A stretch of DNA of 64,000 nt from Rhodopseudomonas telluris. GTDB taxonomy: Bacteria; Pseudomonadota; Alphaproteobacteria; Rhizobiales; Xanthobacteraceae. A model generated the notes under the pieces. It ran no database searches and was not told where the DNA came from. It saw only the letters and a list, made by a program, of their open reading frames with translations. This document shows positions 17,383-25,238 of this stretch, piece after piece. The number at the start of each line of letters is the position of its first letter. Within the stretch, counting starts at the first letter, position 1. Both the position numbers and the translations under genes were made by a program. Location of the stretch: contig NZ_JBHLWM010000005.1 in NCBI RefSeq assembly GCF_042432815.1, forward strand, positions 620,001-684,000, given 5' to 3'.

Positions 17383-18306
17383 CTACCGCGGCGGGGCGAG
17401 GCCATGCTTCACACCCCAGTCGAACCAGTTATCGACAACCGGGCCGGTCAGGATGATGCCGATGGCACCGGTCAGCGGGCAGAGCACCGCAAACCACCAG
17501 GCCCAACGATGGATCGATTCGGCCGTGGCGTTGAAGCCCATCGTCCAGCGCCAGAACAGAGCAGCGCGTTCAAGTGCGGTACCGCGGTCCAGCATCTGCT
17601 CGATTTCGCGCTCGCCGCCGTAGCGGCTCACGGCCAGGATGGTCGCACCGTGCATGGCGAACAGCAGGGCAGAGCCATACAGGAAGGCGATCGAGAGACA
17701 GTGGAAGGGGTTGTAGTACAGGTTGCCGTACTTGATCGAGAAGTTGTTGGTCCAGTCGAGGTGCGGGAAGATGCCGAAGGGCGGCGCTTCGCTGAACGAA
17801 CCCATCAGCACCGGCTGGATGAAGCCGAGCGACAGATAGAGCAGGATCGCCGAGGCGAACGCCCAAGACACGTGGGTGCCCATGCCGAGCGCCCGCGAGC
17901 GGCGATAGGTGCGAACCCACCACAGCGCGATCGACACGGTGAGGAAGAAGCCGGCGATCAGCCACCAGCCACCTTCCTTCAGCGGCGGGATCGAGAGGCC
18001 GTATTCCGGCTTCGGCGGCTCGAGCGCCAGCCAGCAGAACTGGCGCAGGAATTCGATCGGGCTCCAGTCCACCGACGCCAGCATGTTGAGGCCGATGATC
18101 TCGATCGCGACGAAGCCGCACAGCAGCGAGCAGACACCGGTGAACCCGAGATAGACGGGGCCGACCTGCGCGTCGCCGATTTTGCCGAGCCAGTAGTTGA
18201 ACGTCGTCTGGGTCTCGCGGGCAGAGCTGCCGGGTCGTAGCGGCACCCCCGCATAGGCAGGTCCCTCAACCTGGACCTGCGTAAAGATGTTCTGATATTG
18301 GGCCAT
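17383..18306 (-). CDS. pufM: Photosynthetic reaction centre M subunit
   Basis: The 307-aa core membrane protein has five transmembrane helices and binds bacteriochlorophyll, bacteriopheophytin, quinone and the non-heme iron with PufL. Typical stretches are YYNPFHCLSIAFLYGSALLF (special-pair His region), FAMHGATILAVSRYGGERE (iron-ligating His and Glu) and ESIHRWAWWFAVLCPLTG. It follows pufL by 27 bp. No pufC or pufX follows; the next gene is ppsR1. R. palustris is known to lack pufC. Confidence 0.98.
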   Translation of the reverse strand: MAQYQNIFTQVQVEGPAYAGVPLRPGSSARETQTTFNYWLGKIGDAQVGPVYLGFTGVCSLLCGFVAIEIIGLNMLASVDWSPIEFLRQFCWLALEPPKPEYGLSIPPLKEGGWWLIAGFFLTVSIALWWVRTYRRSRALGMGTHVSWAFASAILLYLSLGFIQPVLMGSFSEAPPFGIFPHLDWTNNFSIKYGNLYYNPFHCLSIAFLYGSALLFAMHGATILAVSRYGGEREIEQMLDRGTALERAALFWRWTMGFNATAESIHRWAWWFAVLCPLTGAIGIILTGPVVDNWFDWGVKHGLAPPR

Positions 18307-18333
18307 GACAAGACTCTCTTGTGACCGGTTGAA

Positions 18334-19167
18334 TTACGAATTCCAGATCGGCAGGTTGCGCCACCAATTCCACCACTCCGGCCACGAACCGCCTTCGGCG
18401 AGCACCGGACCGCTGAGGATCATGCAGACGGCGCTGAAGAACACGGCGGCCAGGGCCAGGAACAGGCCGAGACGATGAATGCCGATGGTGCCGATCGAGT
18501 AGCCGACGAGGTCACGGAACACGGTGTTCTCATGCTCGGGCGACTTCACCGGTTCGCCACGGTCCGGATTGAGGGCCGACAGAACCAGACCGCCATGCAG
18601 CGCCAGCGCCAGACAGGTCGTGAAGAAGAAGGTGATCGCGATCATGTGCGCGGGATTGTAGTGGAACTGGCCATAGGAGTAGCCGGTGTTCGACACCCAA
18701 TCGAGATGCGTGAAGATACCGTAGGGGAAGCCGTAGCTCCAGGAGCCCATCAGAACCGGACGGATCACCACGAGGGTGACATAAGCGAAGATCGCGAAGC
18801 TGAAGGCGAACGGCACGTGATAGCCGATGCCGAGCTTGCGGCAGATTTCAACTTCACGCAGCGCCCAGGAAATGAATGCGCCGGTCGCGAAGATCGAGAC
18901 CCATTGCCAGATGCCGCCTTCGGTCAGCGGCGCGAAGCCGAGGCCGTATTTGGCGTCCGGCGGATTGACGCTGATCTGCCACAGAACCCAGGTCGGTCCC
19001 ATCGCAGTATTCCAGATGATCAGCGCGGTCCCCATCACCGCACAAAACACCGTCGCGACCCCGAAGAACCCGACGTAGAACGGGCCGACCCAGAAGTCGA
19101 ACAGGTCGCCCCCGATTAGCGTTCCGCCACGAACGCGGTATTTTTTCTCAAAGCTGAGCATTGCCAT
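18334..19167 (-). CDS. pufL: Photosynthetic reaction centre L subunit
   Basis: The 277-aa L subunit forms the reaction-centre core with PufM. It begins MAMLSFEKKYRVRGGTLIGG and has five membrane helices. FHYNPAHMIAITFFFTTCLA carries the special-pair His, ALHGGLVLSALNPDRG an iron-ligating His, and IGTIGIHRLGLFLALAAVF the second. The ATG has GAGGAAC upstream; a second ATG two codons in is possible. The pufA-pufL gap holds a strong RNA hairpin. Confidence 0.98.
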   Translation of the reverse strand: MAMLSFEKKYRVRGGTLIGGDLFDFWVGPFYVGFFGVATVFCAVMGTALIIWNTAMGPTWVLWQISVNPPDAKYGLGFAPLTEGGIWQWVSIFATGAFISWALREVEICRKLGIGYHVPFAFSFAIFAYVTLVVIRPVLMGSWSYGFPYGIFTHLDWVSNTGYSYGQFHYNPAHMIAITFFFTTCLALALHGGLVLSALNPDRGEPVKSPEHENTVFRDLVGYSIGTIGIHRLGLFLALAAVFFSAVCMILSGPVLAEGGSWPEWWNWWRNLPIWNS

Positions 19168-19230
19168 CGATCGTTCCTCCGCGAGCGCGCCAGGGAAAAT
19201 CCATCGTAGTATTCCAGTCCAGGTAGCTTC

Positions 19231-19280
19231 CCGGAAGCGGGCGAGCCCGGCAGATGGGTCCGTTTCCCGCCCGTTTCCGG
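19231..19280 (-). promoter_or_regulatory. Intercistronic pufA-pufL mRNA hairpin
   Basis: A 13-bp stem, CCGGAAGCGGGCG against CGCCCGTTTCCGG with a single G-U type mismatch, encloses a 24-nt loop just after the pufA stop. In Rhodobacter, hairpins at this place block 3' decay and keep the pufBA segment more abundant than pufLM, giving the high LH1 to reaction-centre ratio. Confidence 0.8.
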
Positions 19281-19299
19281 TAAGCAGTTCACCATGCCG

Positions 19300-19479
19300 T
19301 TAGACGGGCATGCTGGTGTAGGTCTGAGAGATCTCAGCCGTCTTCTTCGGGCCGTCCAGCCAGTTGAAGCGGCTGGTGCTCAGCAGGATGAAGTGGATGA
19401 TGATGGCCAGGCCGAACAGGAACACGAACAGCAGGACCAGCGCGCGACGCGGATCAAACAGAAGCCAAATTCGCCACAT
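19300..19479 (-). CDS. pufA: LH1 antenna alpha polypeptide
   Basis: This 59-aa single-span protein is the inner alpha chain of the core antenna ring around the reaction centre. It begins MWRIWLLFDPRRALVLLFVF, followed by LFGLAIIIHFILLSTSRFNW; the His in AIIIHF ligates bacteriochlorophyll, and the downstream Trp in FNWLDG is in the usual pigment hydrogen-bonding place. The ATG at 19479 has AAGGGGAG upstream, in the 15-bp gap after pufB. Confidence 0.96.
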   Translation of the reverse strand: MWRIWLLFDPRRALVLLFVFLFGLAIIIHFILLSTSRFNWLDGPKKTAEISQTYTSMPV

Positions 19480-19494
19480 AGTAGTCGTCTCCCC

Positions 19495-19692
19495 TTAGCA
19501 AAGATACGAAGTCAGCTGATGGACAGTGTCCATCGCGTAACCGGTGGCCTTCGGCAGCCACGGACGCCACATCCAGGCGAGGATGTGAGCAACAACCGCG
19601 ACGACGATGAAGAGGAAGAAGCTCGTCACGAAGATCGAGTGGAATTCCTTGGCTTCCGCTTCGGAAAGTCCCGAGATGGAACCGTCACTCAT
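19495..19692 (-). CDS. pufB: LH1 antenna beta polypeptide
   Basis: The 65-aa outer chain of the LH1 ring has polar N-terminus GLSEAEAKEFHSIFVTSFF, then VVAVVAHILAWMWRPWLP; the His in VVAHILAW binds bacteriochlorophyll. After WLP there is an extension of about 17 residues ending SYLC, longer than many LH1 beta chains. The ATG at 19692 has a near-perfect AGGAGGT eight bases upstream, so the ATG three codons earlier is unlikely. Confidence 0.96.
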   Translation of the reverse strand: MSDGSISGLSEAEAKEFHSIFVTSFFLFIVVAVVAHILAWMWRPWLPKATGYAMDTVHQLTSYLC

Positions 19693-19845
19693 TTGGTACA
19701 CCTCCTAGTGATGGCCTTTCGGCCGACTCGCCGCCCGAAGTGAGGGCGGCAAACGATTGCCGTATCGTTTCCGAAACGACAGCGAGTTACCGTTTCGTTT
19801 CCGAGACGGCAGTGTTCCGTCCGGCGAAGCCGGACGAAATTCGAA

Positions 19846-20070
19846 TTACATCCCCATGAACGAGGAGGTCACCAGAACGCTCGCGGCGTTGTGGGCCTCG
19901 CTGAACACGGATTGAGATTGTGCGTTTTGCCGGCGCCAGGGCATCGCGCGTGTCACGATCGCGCGGACGAGGAACAGCGCGTAGCACGCGCCGAACATCA
20001 GCCTGCACTCGATGGCAGCGTTATCCTGAAGCACCCTGGAGCGACGGCCGGTGTGGACGTAGTCGGACAT
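19846..20070 (-). CDS. pufQ: PufQ-like bacteriochlorophyll synthesis protein
   Basis: A 74-aa protein with one hydrophobic stretch (about 22-42, CRLMFGACYALFLVRAIVTR), the motif MPWRR, and a C-terminus SVFSEAHNAASVLVTSSFMGM. These features and its place between bchZ and pufB match PufQ, which in Rhodobacter raises bacteriochlorophyll formation. Sequence conservation in this small family is low, so recognition rests partly on position. The 153-bp gap to pufB contains short palindromes such as TCGTTTCCGAAACGA. Confidence 0.85.
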   Translation of the reverse strand: MSDYVHTGRRSRVLQDNAAIECRLMFGACYALFLVRAIVTRAMPWRRQNAQSQSVFSEAHNAASVLVTSSFMGM

Positions 20071-20147
20071 CGGTTATCTCCTAATTCTCGGATTGCGCAT
20101 ATTTGGTCGCGACATTGTGAACCGCATTGTTCTAGCTCAAATCATCG

Positions 20148-21596
20148 TTACACCGATTGCCCGTCGAGCAACGCAGCACGTGCTTTAGTGACGAATTCGG
20201 TAGTGACTTTTTCCTGTCCGGCGCGGCGCGCGCTGTTTTCGGCGGCATCGCGCAAGCGCTTCGCCGCGGAAATACGCACCAGCACCGGATGAGATTCGAG
20301 AACCTGGTCGAGCAGGGCTTTCGCCTCGTCGCTCCACAGCAATTCTTCGTGGCGGCGCGCCGGCGTCGGATCGACCCGGTCGAGATCGCTGCCGAGCGGC
20401 AGGATGTTGAACAGCGCGTCGAACAGCGCGTTGCAGACTTCCTGCACGAGGTAAGTCGCGCCCGAATAGCCCATGAACGGCGTGCCGGTGTGCCGGCGGA
20501 TCACCGCGCCCGGGAACGACGCCGGGATGTACACTGCGCGCGCGCCGGCTTCGGCCAGGTACATTCTTTCGTTGTAGCTGCCGAACATGATCAGCGGCGG
20601 CGTCTGCCGAATCGCGGCCCGCACCGCGTCGTTGTCGGGCTTGACCCCGGCCTTGCGCGAGAACGCGAAGCTGCACGGCAGGCCCATCTCCTCTTCGAGG
20701 AAATGCCTCAGGCCGCGCGCATAGGTGTCGGTCGCGACCACCGCGAAGCTGGCGGTGCCGAAGAAGTCCTGCGTCACCGAGCGCCACAGATCCCACAACG
20801 GCTTGATCGTGGTGTTCTTCTCGCGCTCGATGAACGGCTCCGGGTCGAGCCCGGTGAGCTCGCCGAGCTTGCGCAGGAAGCGCGTGGTCGAATGCAGCCC
20901 GATCGGCGCCTGCAGATACGGCCGCTCCAGCGCTTCGCACAGCAGCCGGCCGAACTCGCGATACATGCAGACATTGACGTCGGCGTTGACCAGCTTGGGA
21001 ATGTCGGCCAGATGCGTACCGAGCGGAAACACCATGTTGACTTCGGCGCCGATGCCTTCGATCAGGCGTCGGATCTCGGCGAGATCGGACGGCATGTTGA
21101 AGGTGCCGTAGATCGGCCCGATGATGTTGACGCGCGGCTTCTCGCCGTCCTTGCGGGTGCGCTCCGGAATCTTCTTCGGGCCGTATTCCTTCCACAGCCA
21201 GGAGATCGCGCGGTCGGCGCTCTGCCACTGATCCTCGTCGATGGTGCGCGGCAGGAATCGCTTGATGCCGGTGCCCTCCGGCGTGACGCCGCCGCCGATC
21301 ATCTCGGCGATCGATCCGGTGACCACCACCGCCGGCAGATAAGGATCGAGCGCGCGATGGGCGCGCTTCATCGCACCTTCGGTGCCGAGCTTGCCGAGTT
21401 CTTCTTCGCCGAGCCCGGTGACGACGATCGGCAGTTCGTGGGGTGGCAGCGCGTCGGTGTAGTGCAGCACCGAGGTCACCGGCAGATTCTCGCAGCCCAC
21501 CGGACCGTCGATGATCACCTGCAGGCCCTTCACCGCGGTGAAGGCATAGACGGCGCCCCAATAGCCGCCGGCGCGATCGTGATCGAGAACAAGCAT
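20148..21596 (-). CDS. bchZ: Chlorophyllide a reductase subunit Z
   Basis: The 482-aa subunit pairs with BchY in the nitrogenase-like enzyme that reduces ring B of chlorophyllide a. It starts MLVLDHDRAGGYWGAVYAFT and contains GPVGCENLPVTSVLHYTD (cluster-region cysteine), CMYREFGRLLCEALERP and TTIKPLWDLWRSVTQDFF. Its ATG overlaps the bchY stop by one base. The open frame runs upstream to 22016, but that is the bchY region in another frame with arginine-rich translation. Confidence 0.97.
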   Translation of the reverse strand: MLVLDHDRAGGYWGAVYAFTAVKGLQVIIDGPVGCENLPVTSVLHYTDALPPHELPIVVTGLGEEELGKLGTEGAMKRAHRALDPYLPAVVVTGSIAEMIGGGVTPEGTGIKRFLPRTIDEDQWQSADRAISWLWKEYGPKKIPERTRKDGEKPRVNIIGPIYGTFNMPSDLAEIRRLIEGIGAEVNMVFPLGTHLADIPKLVNADVNVCMYREFGRLLCEALERPYLQAPIGLHSTTRFLRKLGELTGLDPEPFIEREKNTTIKPLWDLWRSVTQDFFGTASFAVVATDTYARGLRHFLEEEMGLPCSFAFSRKAGVKPDNDAVRAAIRQTPPLIMFGSYNERMYLAEAGARAVYIPASFPGAVIRRHTGTPFMGYSGATYLVQEVCNALFDALFNILPLGSDLDRVDPTPARRHEELLWSDEAKALLDQVLESHPVLVRISAAKRLRDAAENSARRAGQEKVTTEFVTKARAALLDGQSV

Positions 21597-23191
21597 CAGA
21601 TCATCTCCTCCGCCTTGCGCTTCTTGGCTGCGGCTTCGATCTGCTTGCGATATTTGTCGCGGAAGGCGGGGTAGTCCTTCGGCGTGTCGGTCCAGATGCC
21701 GGCGCCGGGGCCCTGCCCGACGTCGCCGAAGAACTCTTTCATCTCGTCGAAGCGCGCCTGATTGGCGAGCGCCGCGTTGATCACCTGCGCCAGCGAGCCG
21801 GCGCCGGCGACGCCGAACAGCGGCCGCGCCGAAATCAGATTGGTGAAGTACAAAGACGGGATCGCCATGGTCTTGGCCTTCTGCACCACCGGAGTGGTGC
21901 CGATCGCCAGATCCGGACGGAATTCGTCGACCGCCGCGAAATCCTGCTCGAGCGAGGCGCGGTACTGCACCCGCACGCCCTTGGCTTCGAGCCACTCGCG
22001 ATCGAGGTCGGACCACGGCGTGCGTGGCACCGCCGTGCCGACATACGGCACACGCGCACCGCTTTCGATCAGCAGCCGCGCCACCAGCAGCTCGGAGCCT
22101 TCGTAGCCCGACACGGTGATCCGCGCGTCGATCGGCTTGGCGGCGAGCGCGGCCTTGATGGCCGGCAGGAAGCGATTCTTCGCCGCGTCGATCTTGTCGC
22201 GCGATACGTTGCAGGCGGTGCCGATCGCTTCCAGCCAGGTCTCGGTGCCGTCGTGACCAACCGGCCCCGAGCCGACGGCCTTGCGGCCGGCGAGTTCGAA
22301 CTGACGGATGCTGGCTTTGTAGAACGGATGAATCGCAGCGACGACTTCGCAGTCGAGCGCCGCATAAAGCTCACGCCATTCGCGGGTCGGGACCACCGGA
22401 CCGGCGGCGAGGCCGAGCGGCTCCAGCATCATGTTGATGCCGACCGGATCGGCCGGAAACATTTCGCCGAGCAGCGTCACCGTCGGCCGCTCGCTGCGGC
22501 CGCCGCGCGGCGCCTGCACCGGGCCCTGTTCGGCTTCCTTGCGGGCGTATTCGAGCATCGCGCCGGCCAGCACGTCCTTGGCCTCGGCATGAGTCGGCAC
22601 GCCGAATCCCGGCACGTCGATGCCGACGATACGCACGCCGTTGATCTCGTTCGGCAGCAGATCCAGCGGCACGCCGGACGCGGTCGGCACGCAGAGATTG
22701 GTGATGATGATCGTATCGTAGTGCTCGGGATCGGCGAGCTTGTAGACGGCGTCGCGGATGTCTTCGAACAGCTTGCCGGTGACCAGCGTCTCCGAACTGA
22801 ACGGCACGTAGCCGACGGTGCGGCGCGCGCCGTAGAAATGCGACACGAAGGTCAGGCCGTAGACGCAGCAGGCCGAGCCGGACAGGATCGTCGCGGTCCG
22901 ACGCATCCGCAGGCCGACGCGCAGCGAGCCGAACGCCGGGCACATGCTCTGCGGCTGATCATGCGGCCCCTTCGGATAGTCCGCGGCGTAGCGGTCGAGG
23001 ATTTCGCTCTTGCCCGCGGCCTCCGCGGCGGCCTTCATTTCCGCCGCGCCGGCGTGGCAACCAAGCCCATCCGTCTTGGTCGCAGCGACGTTCACCGCGG
23101 CGTCGGCGCCGTCCGCCATGGCGTCGCCATCGGCGGGATCGGTAACGATCGAATCGCCGATGGGACCTGAATAGCGAGACATTGCGTTCAT
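21596..23191 (-). CDS. bchY: Chlorophyllide a reductase subunit Y
   Basis: The 531-aa subunit carries SMCPAFGSLRVGLRMRR and SGSACCVYGLTFVSHFYGAR near 82-130, containing the cluster-ligand cysteines of the YZ component, and NLCVPTASGVPLDLLP. With BchZ and the reductase BchX it converts chlorophyllide to bacteriochlorophyllide. The N-terminal 60 residues are alanine-rich and variable. GGGAG precedes the ATG at 23191, 25 bp after bchX. Confidence 0.97.
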   Translation of the reverse strand: MNAMSRYSGPIGDSIVTDPADGDAMADGADAAVNVAATKTDGLGCHAGAAEMKAAAEAAGKSEILDRYAADYPKGPHDQPQSMCPAFGSLRVGLRMRRTATILSGSACCVYGLTFVSHFYGARRTVGYVPFSSETLVTGKLFEDIRDAVYKLADPEHYDTIIITNLCVPTASGVPLDLLPNEINGVRIVGIDVPGFGVPTHAEAKDVLAGAMLEYARKEAEQGPVQAPRGGRSERPTVTLLGEMFPADPVGINMMLEPLGLAAGPVVPTREWRELYAALDCEVVAAIHPFYKASIRQFELAGRKAVGSGPVGHDGTETWLEAIGTACNVSRDKIDAAKNRFLPAIKAALAAKPIDARITVSGYEGSELLVARLLIESGARVPYVGTAVPRTPWSDLDREWLEAKGVRVQYRASLEQDFAAVDEFRPDLAIGTTPVVQKAKTMAIPSLYFTNLISARPLFGVAGAGSLAQVINAALANQARFDEMKEFFGDVGQGPGAGIWTDTPKDYPAFRDKYRKQIEAAAKKRKAEEMI

Positions 23192-23216
23192 GACGGACTC
23201 CCGGACACGCTGTGGA

Positions 23217-24215
23217 TCAGACCGCGTCGTAGATCACTTCGAGCGACGGCTTGTTCAGCACCGTGGCGCCGCACATGTCTTCCATCGTCGCAGGCAGGAG
23301 CACGACGTCGCGCCCCGTGACATCGCTGGAGAACAGGCCGAGCAGGCCGTCCTGCGTGAGCGGCTTCGGCCGGACCGGCGGCGCGATCGCGACGTTCTCG
23401 GCCAGGGTGGCGAACAGCGGACCCCACTGCCCGTCGGGCAGGCCGACGATCTCGTAGTTCGCGCTCTTGCGGCGGATGTCTTCATCGGCGGGAATCGCCG
23501 CCAGCACCGGAATGCCGGCCGCATTGGCGAAAGCCTGAGCCTCGCCGGTGCCGTCGTCCTTGTTGATCACCATGCCGGCGACGCCGACATTGCCGCCGAG
23601 CTTGCGGAAGTATTCGACCGCGGAGCAGACGTTGTTGGCGACGTAGAGCGACTGCAGATCGTTGGAGCCGACGACGATCACCTTCTGGCACATGTCGCGG
23701 GCGATCGGCAGGCCGAAGCCGCCGCACACCACGTCGCCGAGGAAGTCGAGCAGCACATAGTCGAAGCCCCACTCGTGGAAGCCGAGCTTCTCCAGCGTTT
23801 CGAAGCCGTGGATGATGCCGCGACCGCCGCAGCCGCGACCGACTTCCGGTCCGCCGAGCTCCATCGCGAACACGCCGTCGCGCTTGAAGCAGACGTCGCT
23901 GATCGTGACTTCCTCGCCGGCGAGCTTCTTCTTCGACGAGGTTTCGATGATGGTCGGGGTCGCCTTGCCGCCGAACAGCAGCGAGGTGGTGTCGCTCTTC
24001 GGATCACAGCCGATCAGCAGCACCTTCTTGCCCTGCTGGGCCATCATGTAGCTGAGGTTGGCGAGCGTGAAGCTCTTGCCGATGCCGCCCTTGCCGTAGA
24101 TGGCGATGATCTGAGTCTCTTTGGTCACGGGAGTCGTCACCGGGGCGTCGGGCTCGATCGACGCCTCGGCCCGGAGTTGTGCGTCTTGCAGGCGGATCTG
24201 CGGAACGACGTTCAT
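23217..24215 (-). CDS. bchX: Chlorophyllide a reductase iron protein
   Basis: The 332-aa ATP-dependent electron donor is related to NifH and BchL. The P-loop GKGGIGKS is at 41-48, and Cys129 (GRGCGGRG) and Cys164 (VVCGGFGLP) are the two ligands for the subunit-bridging [4Fe-4S] cluster. The start ATG overlaps the bchC stop by one base. The open frame continues upstream to 24386 within bchC but without family similarity. Confidence 0.97.
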   Translation of the reverse strand: MNVVPQIRLQDAQLRAEASIEPDAPVTTPVTKETQIIAIYGKGGIGKSFTLANLSYMMAQQGKKVLLIGCDPKSDTTSLLFGGKATPTIIETSSKKKLAGEEVTISDVCFKRDGVFAMELGGPEVGRGCGGRGIIHGFETLEKLGFHEWGFDYVLLDFLGDVVCGGFGLPIARDMCQKVIVVGSNDLQSLYVANNVCSAVEYFRKLGGNVGVAGMVINKDDGTGEAQAFANAAGIPVLAAIPADEDIRRKSANYEIVGLPDGQWGPLFATLAENVAIAPPVRPKPLTQDGLLGLFSSDVTGRDVVLLPATMEDMCGATVLNKPSLEVIYDAV

Positions 24216-25153
24216 CAGCTCGGTCTCCAGTTCAGAACCATTTTGAGGCATGCAGGGTCTTCGAAAGCGATCCGATAGGCGTCGGGGGCCGACGCCGCCT
24301 CCTGGTGGTGCGTGATTAGTCCGTCGAGCGAGAGCTTGCCGCTGTCGATCAGCGCCTTGGCGGCGACGATGTCCGGCGGCTGCCATTCCGCCGCGATCCG
24401 GATCCGGGCTTCACGCATGAAAGCCGGAGGGAAGGCGAAGGACAGCGGCTCGCTGTAGAAGCCAGCGAGCACGATCTCTCCGGTCGCCGCGATGCGCGAA
24501 ATCAAAACGTCCAGGAGTTTCGGGTCGCCGCTGACGTCGTAGATGCTACGATAGTCGCGTCTGTCGTCGGTTTCGGGGTCGATCACCGCGTAACCGTCGG
24601 CGCCGCCGGCGCGGACCGGGTTCTTCTCCCAGACCGTCGGCGGCGGATTACCGAGCGCGACCGAGATGCGCGCGAGCAGGCGGCCGAGCACGCCGTGACC
24701 GACGATGCAGTCCGGCGGTGTCGCGCCACGGGCCGCGATGGCATGGTAAGCGGTCGCGGCGAGAGCTATCAGGATACCGCGCTCGCCGAGCTGCTGATCG
24801 AGCGGCACGACGCGCTTGGCCGGAACGACGAGGCGCGAGGCGGAAGCGCCGAACAGGCCGCGGACTTCGCCGAAGCATTTCGCGCCCGGCACGAATACCA
24901 TCTGGCCCGGCTGCAAGTCAGTCGCAACGCCCGCCTCGACGACTTCGCCGACCGACTCATACCCGGGCACCAGCGGATAACCCATTCCGGGGAATGGCGG
25001 CATCCGGCCGGACCACAACAAACGCTCGGTCCCGGTGCTGACACCGCTCCAGGCAACATCGACGACAACGTCGTCAGCAGTCGGCGCCGTGAGGCTGAGC
25101 CGGCTGAGTTCGACGTGTTGTGGCTGCTTGAGTACGACCGCGATGGTTTCCAT
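24215..25153 (-). CDS. bchC: 3-hydroxyethyl bacteriochlorophyllide dehydrogenase
   Basis: The 312-aa zinc-type alcohol dehydrogenase relative oxidises the C3 hydroxyethyl group made by BchF to acetyl. Visible are VVVDVAWSGVSTGTERLLWSG, PGMGYPLVPGYESVGEVVEAG, and VGHGVLGRLLARI in the nucleotide-binding half. Two PpsR boxes lie directly upstream, so bchC has its own promoter inside the crt-bch-puf run. GGAGTAGG precedes the start. Confidence 0.95.
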   Translation of the reverse strand: METIAVVLKQPQHVELSRLSLTAPTADDVVVDVAWSGVSTGTERLLWSGRMPPFPGMGYPLVPGYESVGEVVEAGVATDLQPGQMVFVPGAKCFGEVRGLFGASASRLVVPAKRVVPLDQQLGERGILIALAATAYHAIAARGATPPDCIVGHGVLGRLLARISVALGNPPPTVWEKNPVRAGGADGYAVIDPETDDRRDYRSIYDVSGDPKLLDVLISRIAATGEIVLAGFYSEPLSFAFPPAFMREARIRIAAEWQPPDIVAAKALIDSGKLSLDGLITHHQEAASAPDAYRIAFEDPACLKMVLNWRPS

Positions 25154-25194
25154 CGCCTACTCCAAATCCCAGGCGGCAGAGTCCTGCCGCTGAG

Positions 25195-25238
25195 TGTCAG
25201 AGTAAACTGACGGAATGCAGTGTCAAGCTAGATTAACA
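25195..25238. promoter_or_regulatory. Tandem PpsR/CrtJ operators of the bchC promoter
   Basis: Two boxes, 25195-25212 (TGT-N12-ACG, one mismatch) and 25221-25238 (TGT-N12-ACA, exact), are separated by exactly 8 bp. Cooperative CrtJ binding to two palindromes 8 bp apart at bchC is known in Rhodobacter. The second box includes the crtF stop codon, so the operator overlaps the end of the upstream gene. Confidence 0.75.

Noticed and set aside
17072..17383. Search for pufC or pufX after pufM
   Set aside because: Only a hairpin and the ppsR1 leader are present; no heme-binding or PufX-like frame was found.
21597..22016. N-terminal extension of the bchZ frame (also extensions before bchX, crtB, hemC, hemF, crtI and the monooxygenase)
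   Set aside because: The extensions overlap upstream genes or promoters in another frame, have biased composition and lack family similarity; the internal starts abut upstream stops or carry ribosome sites.
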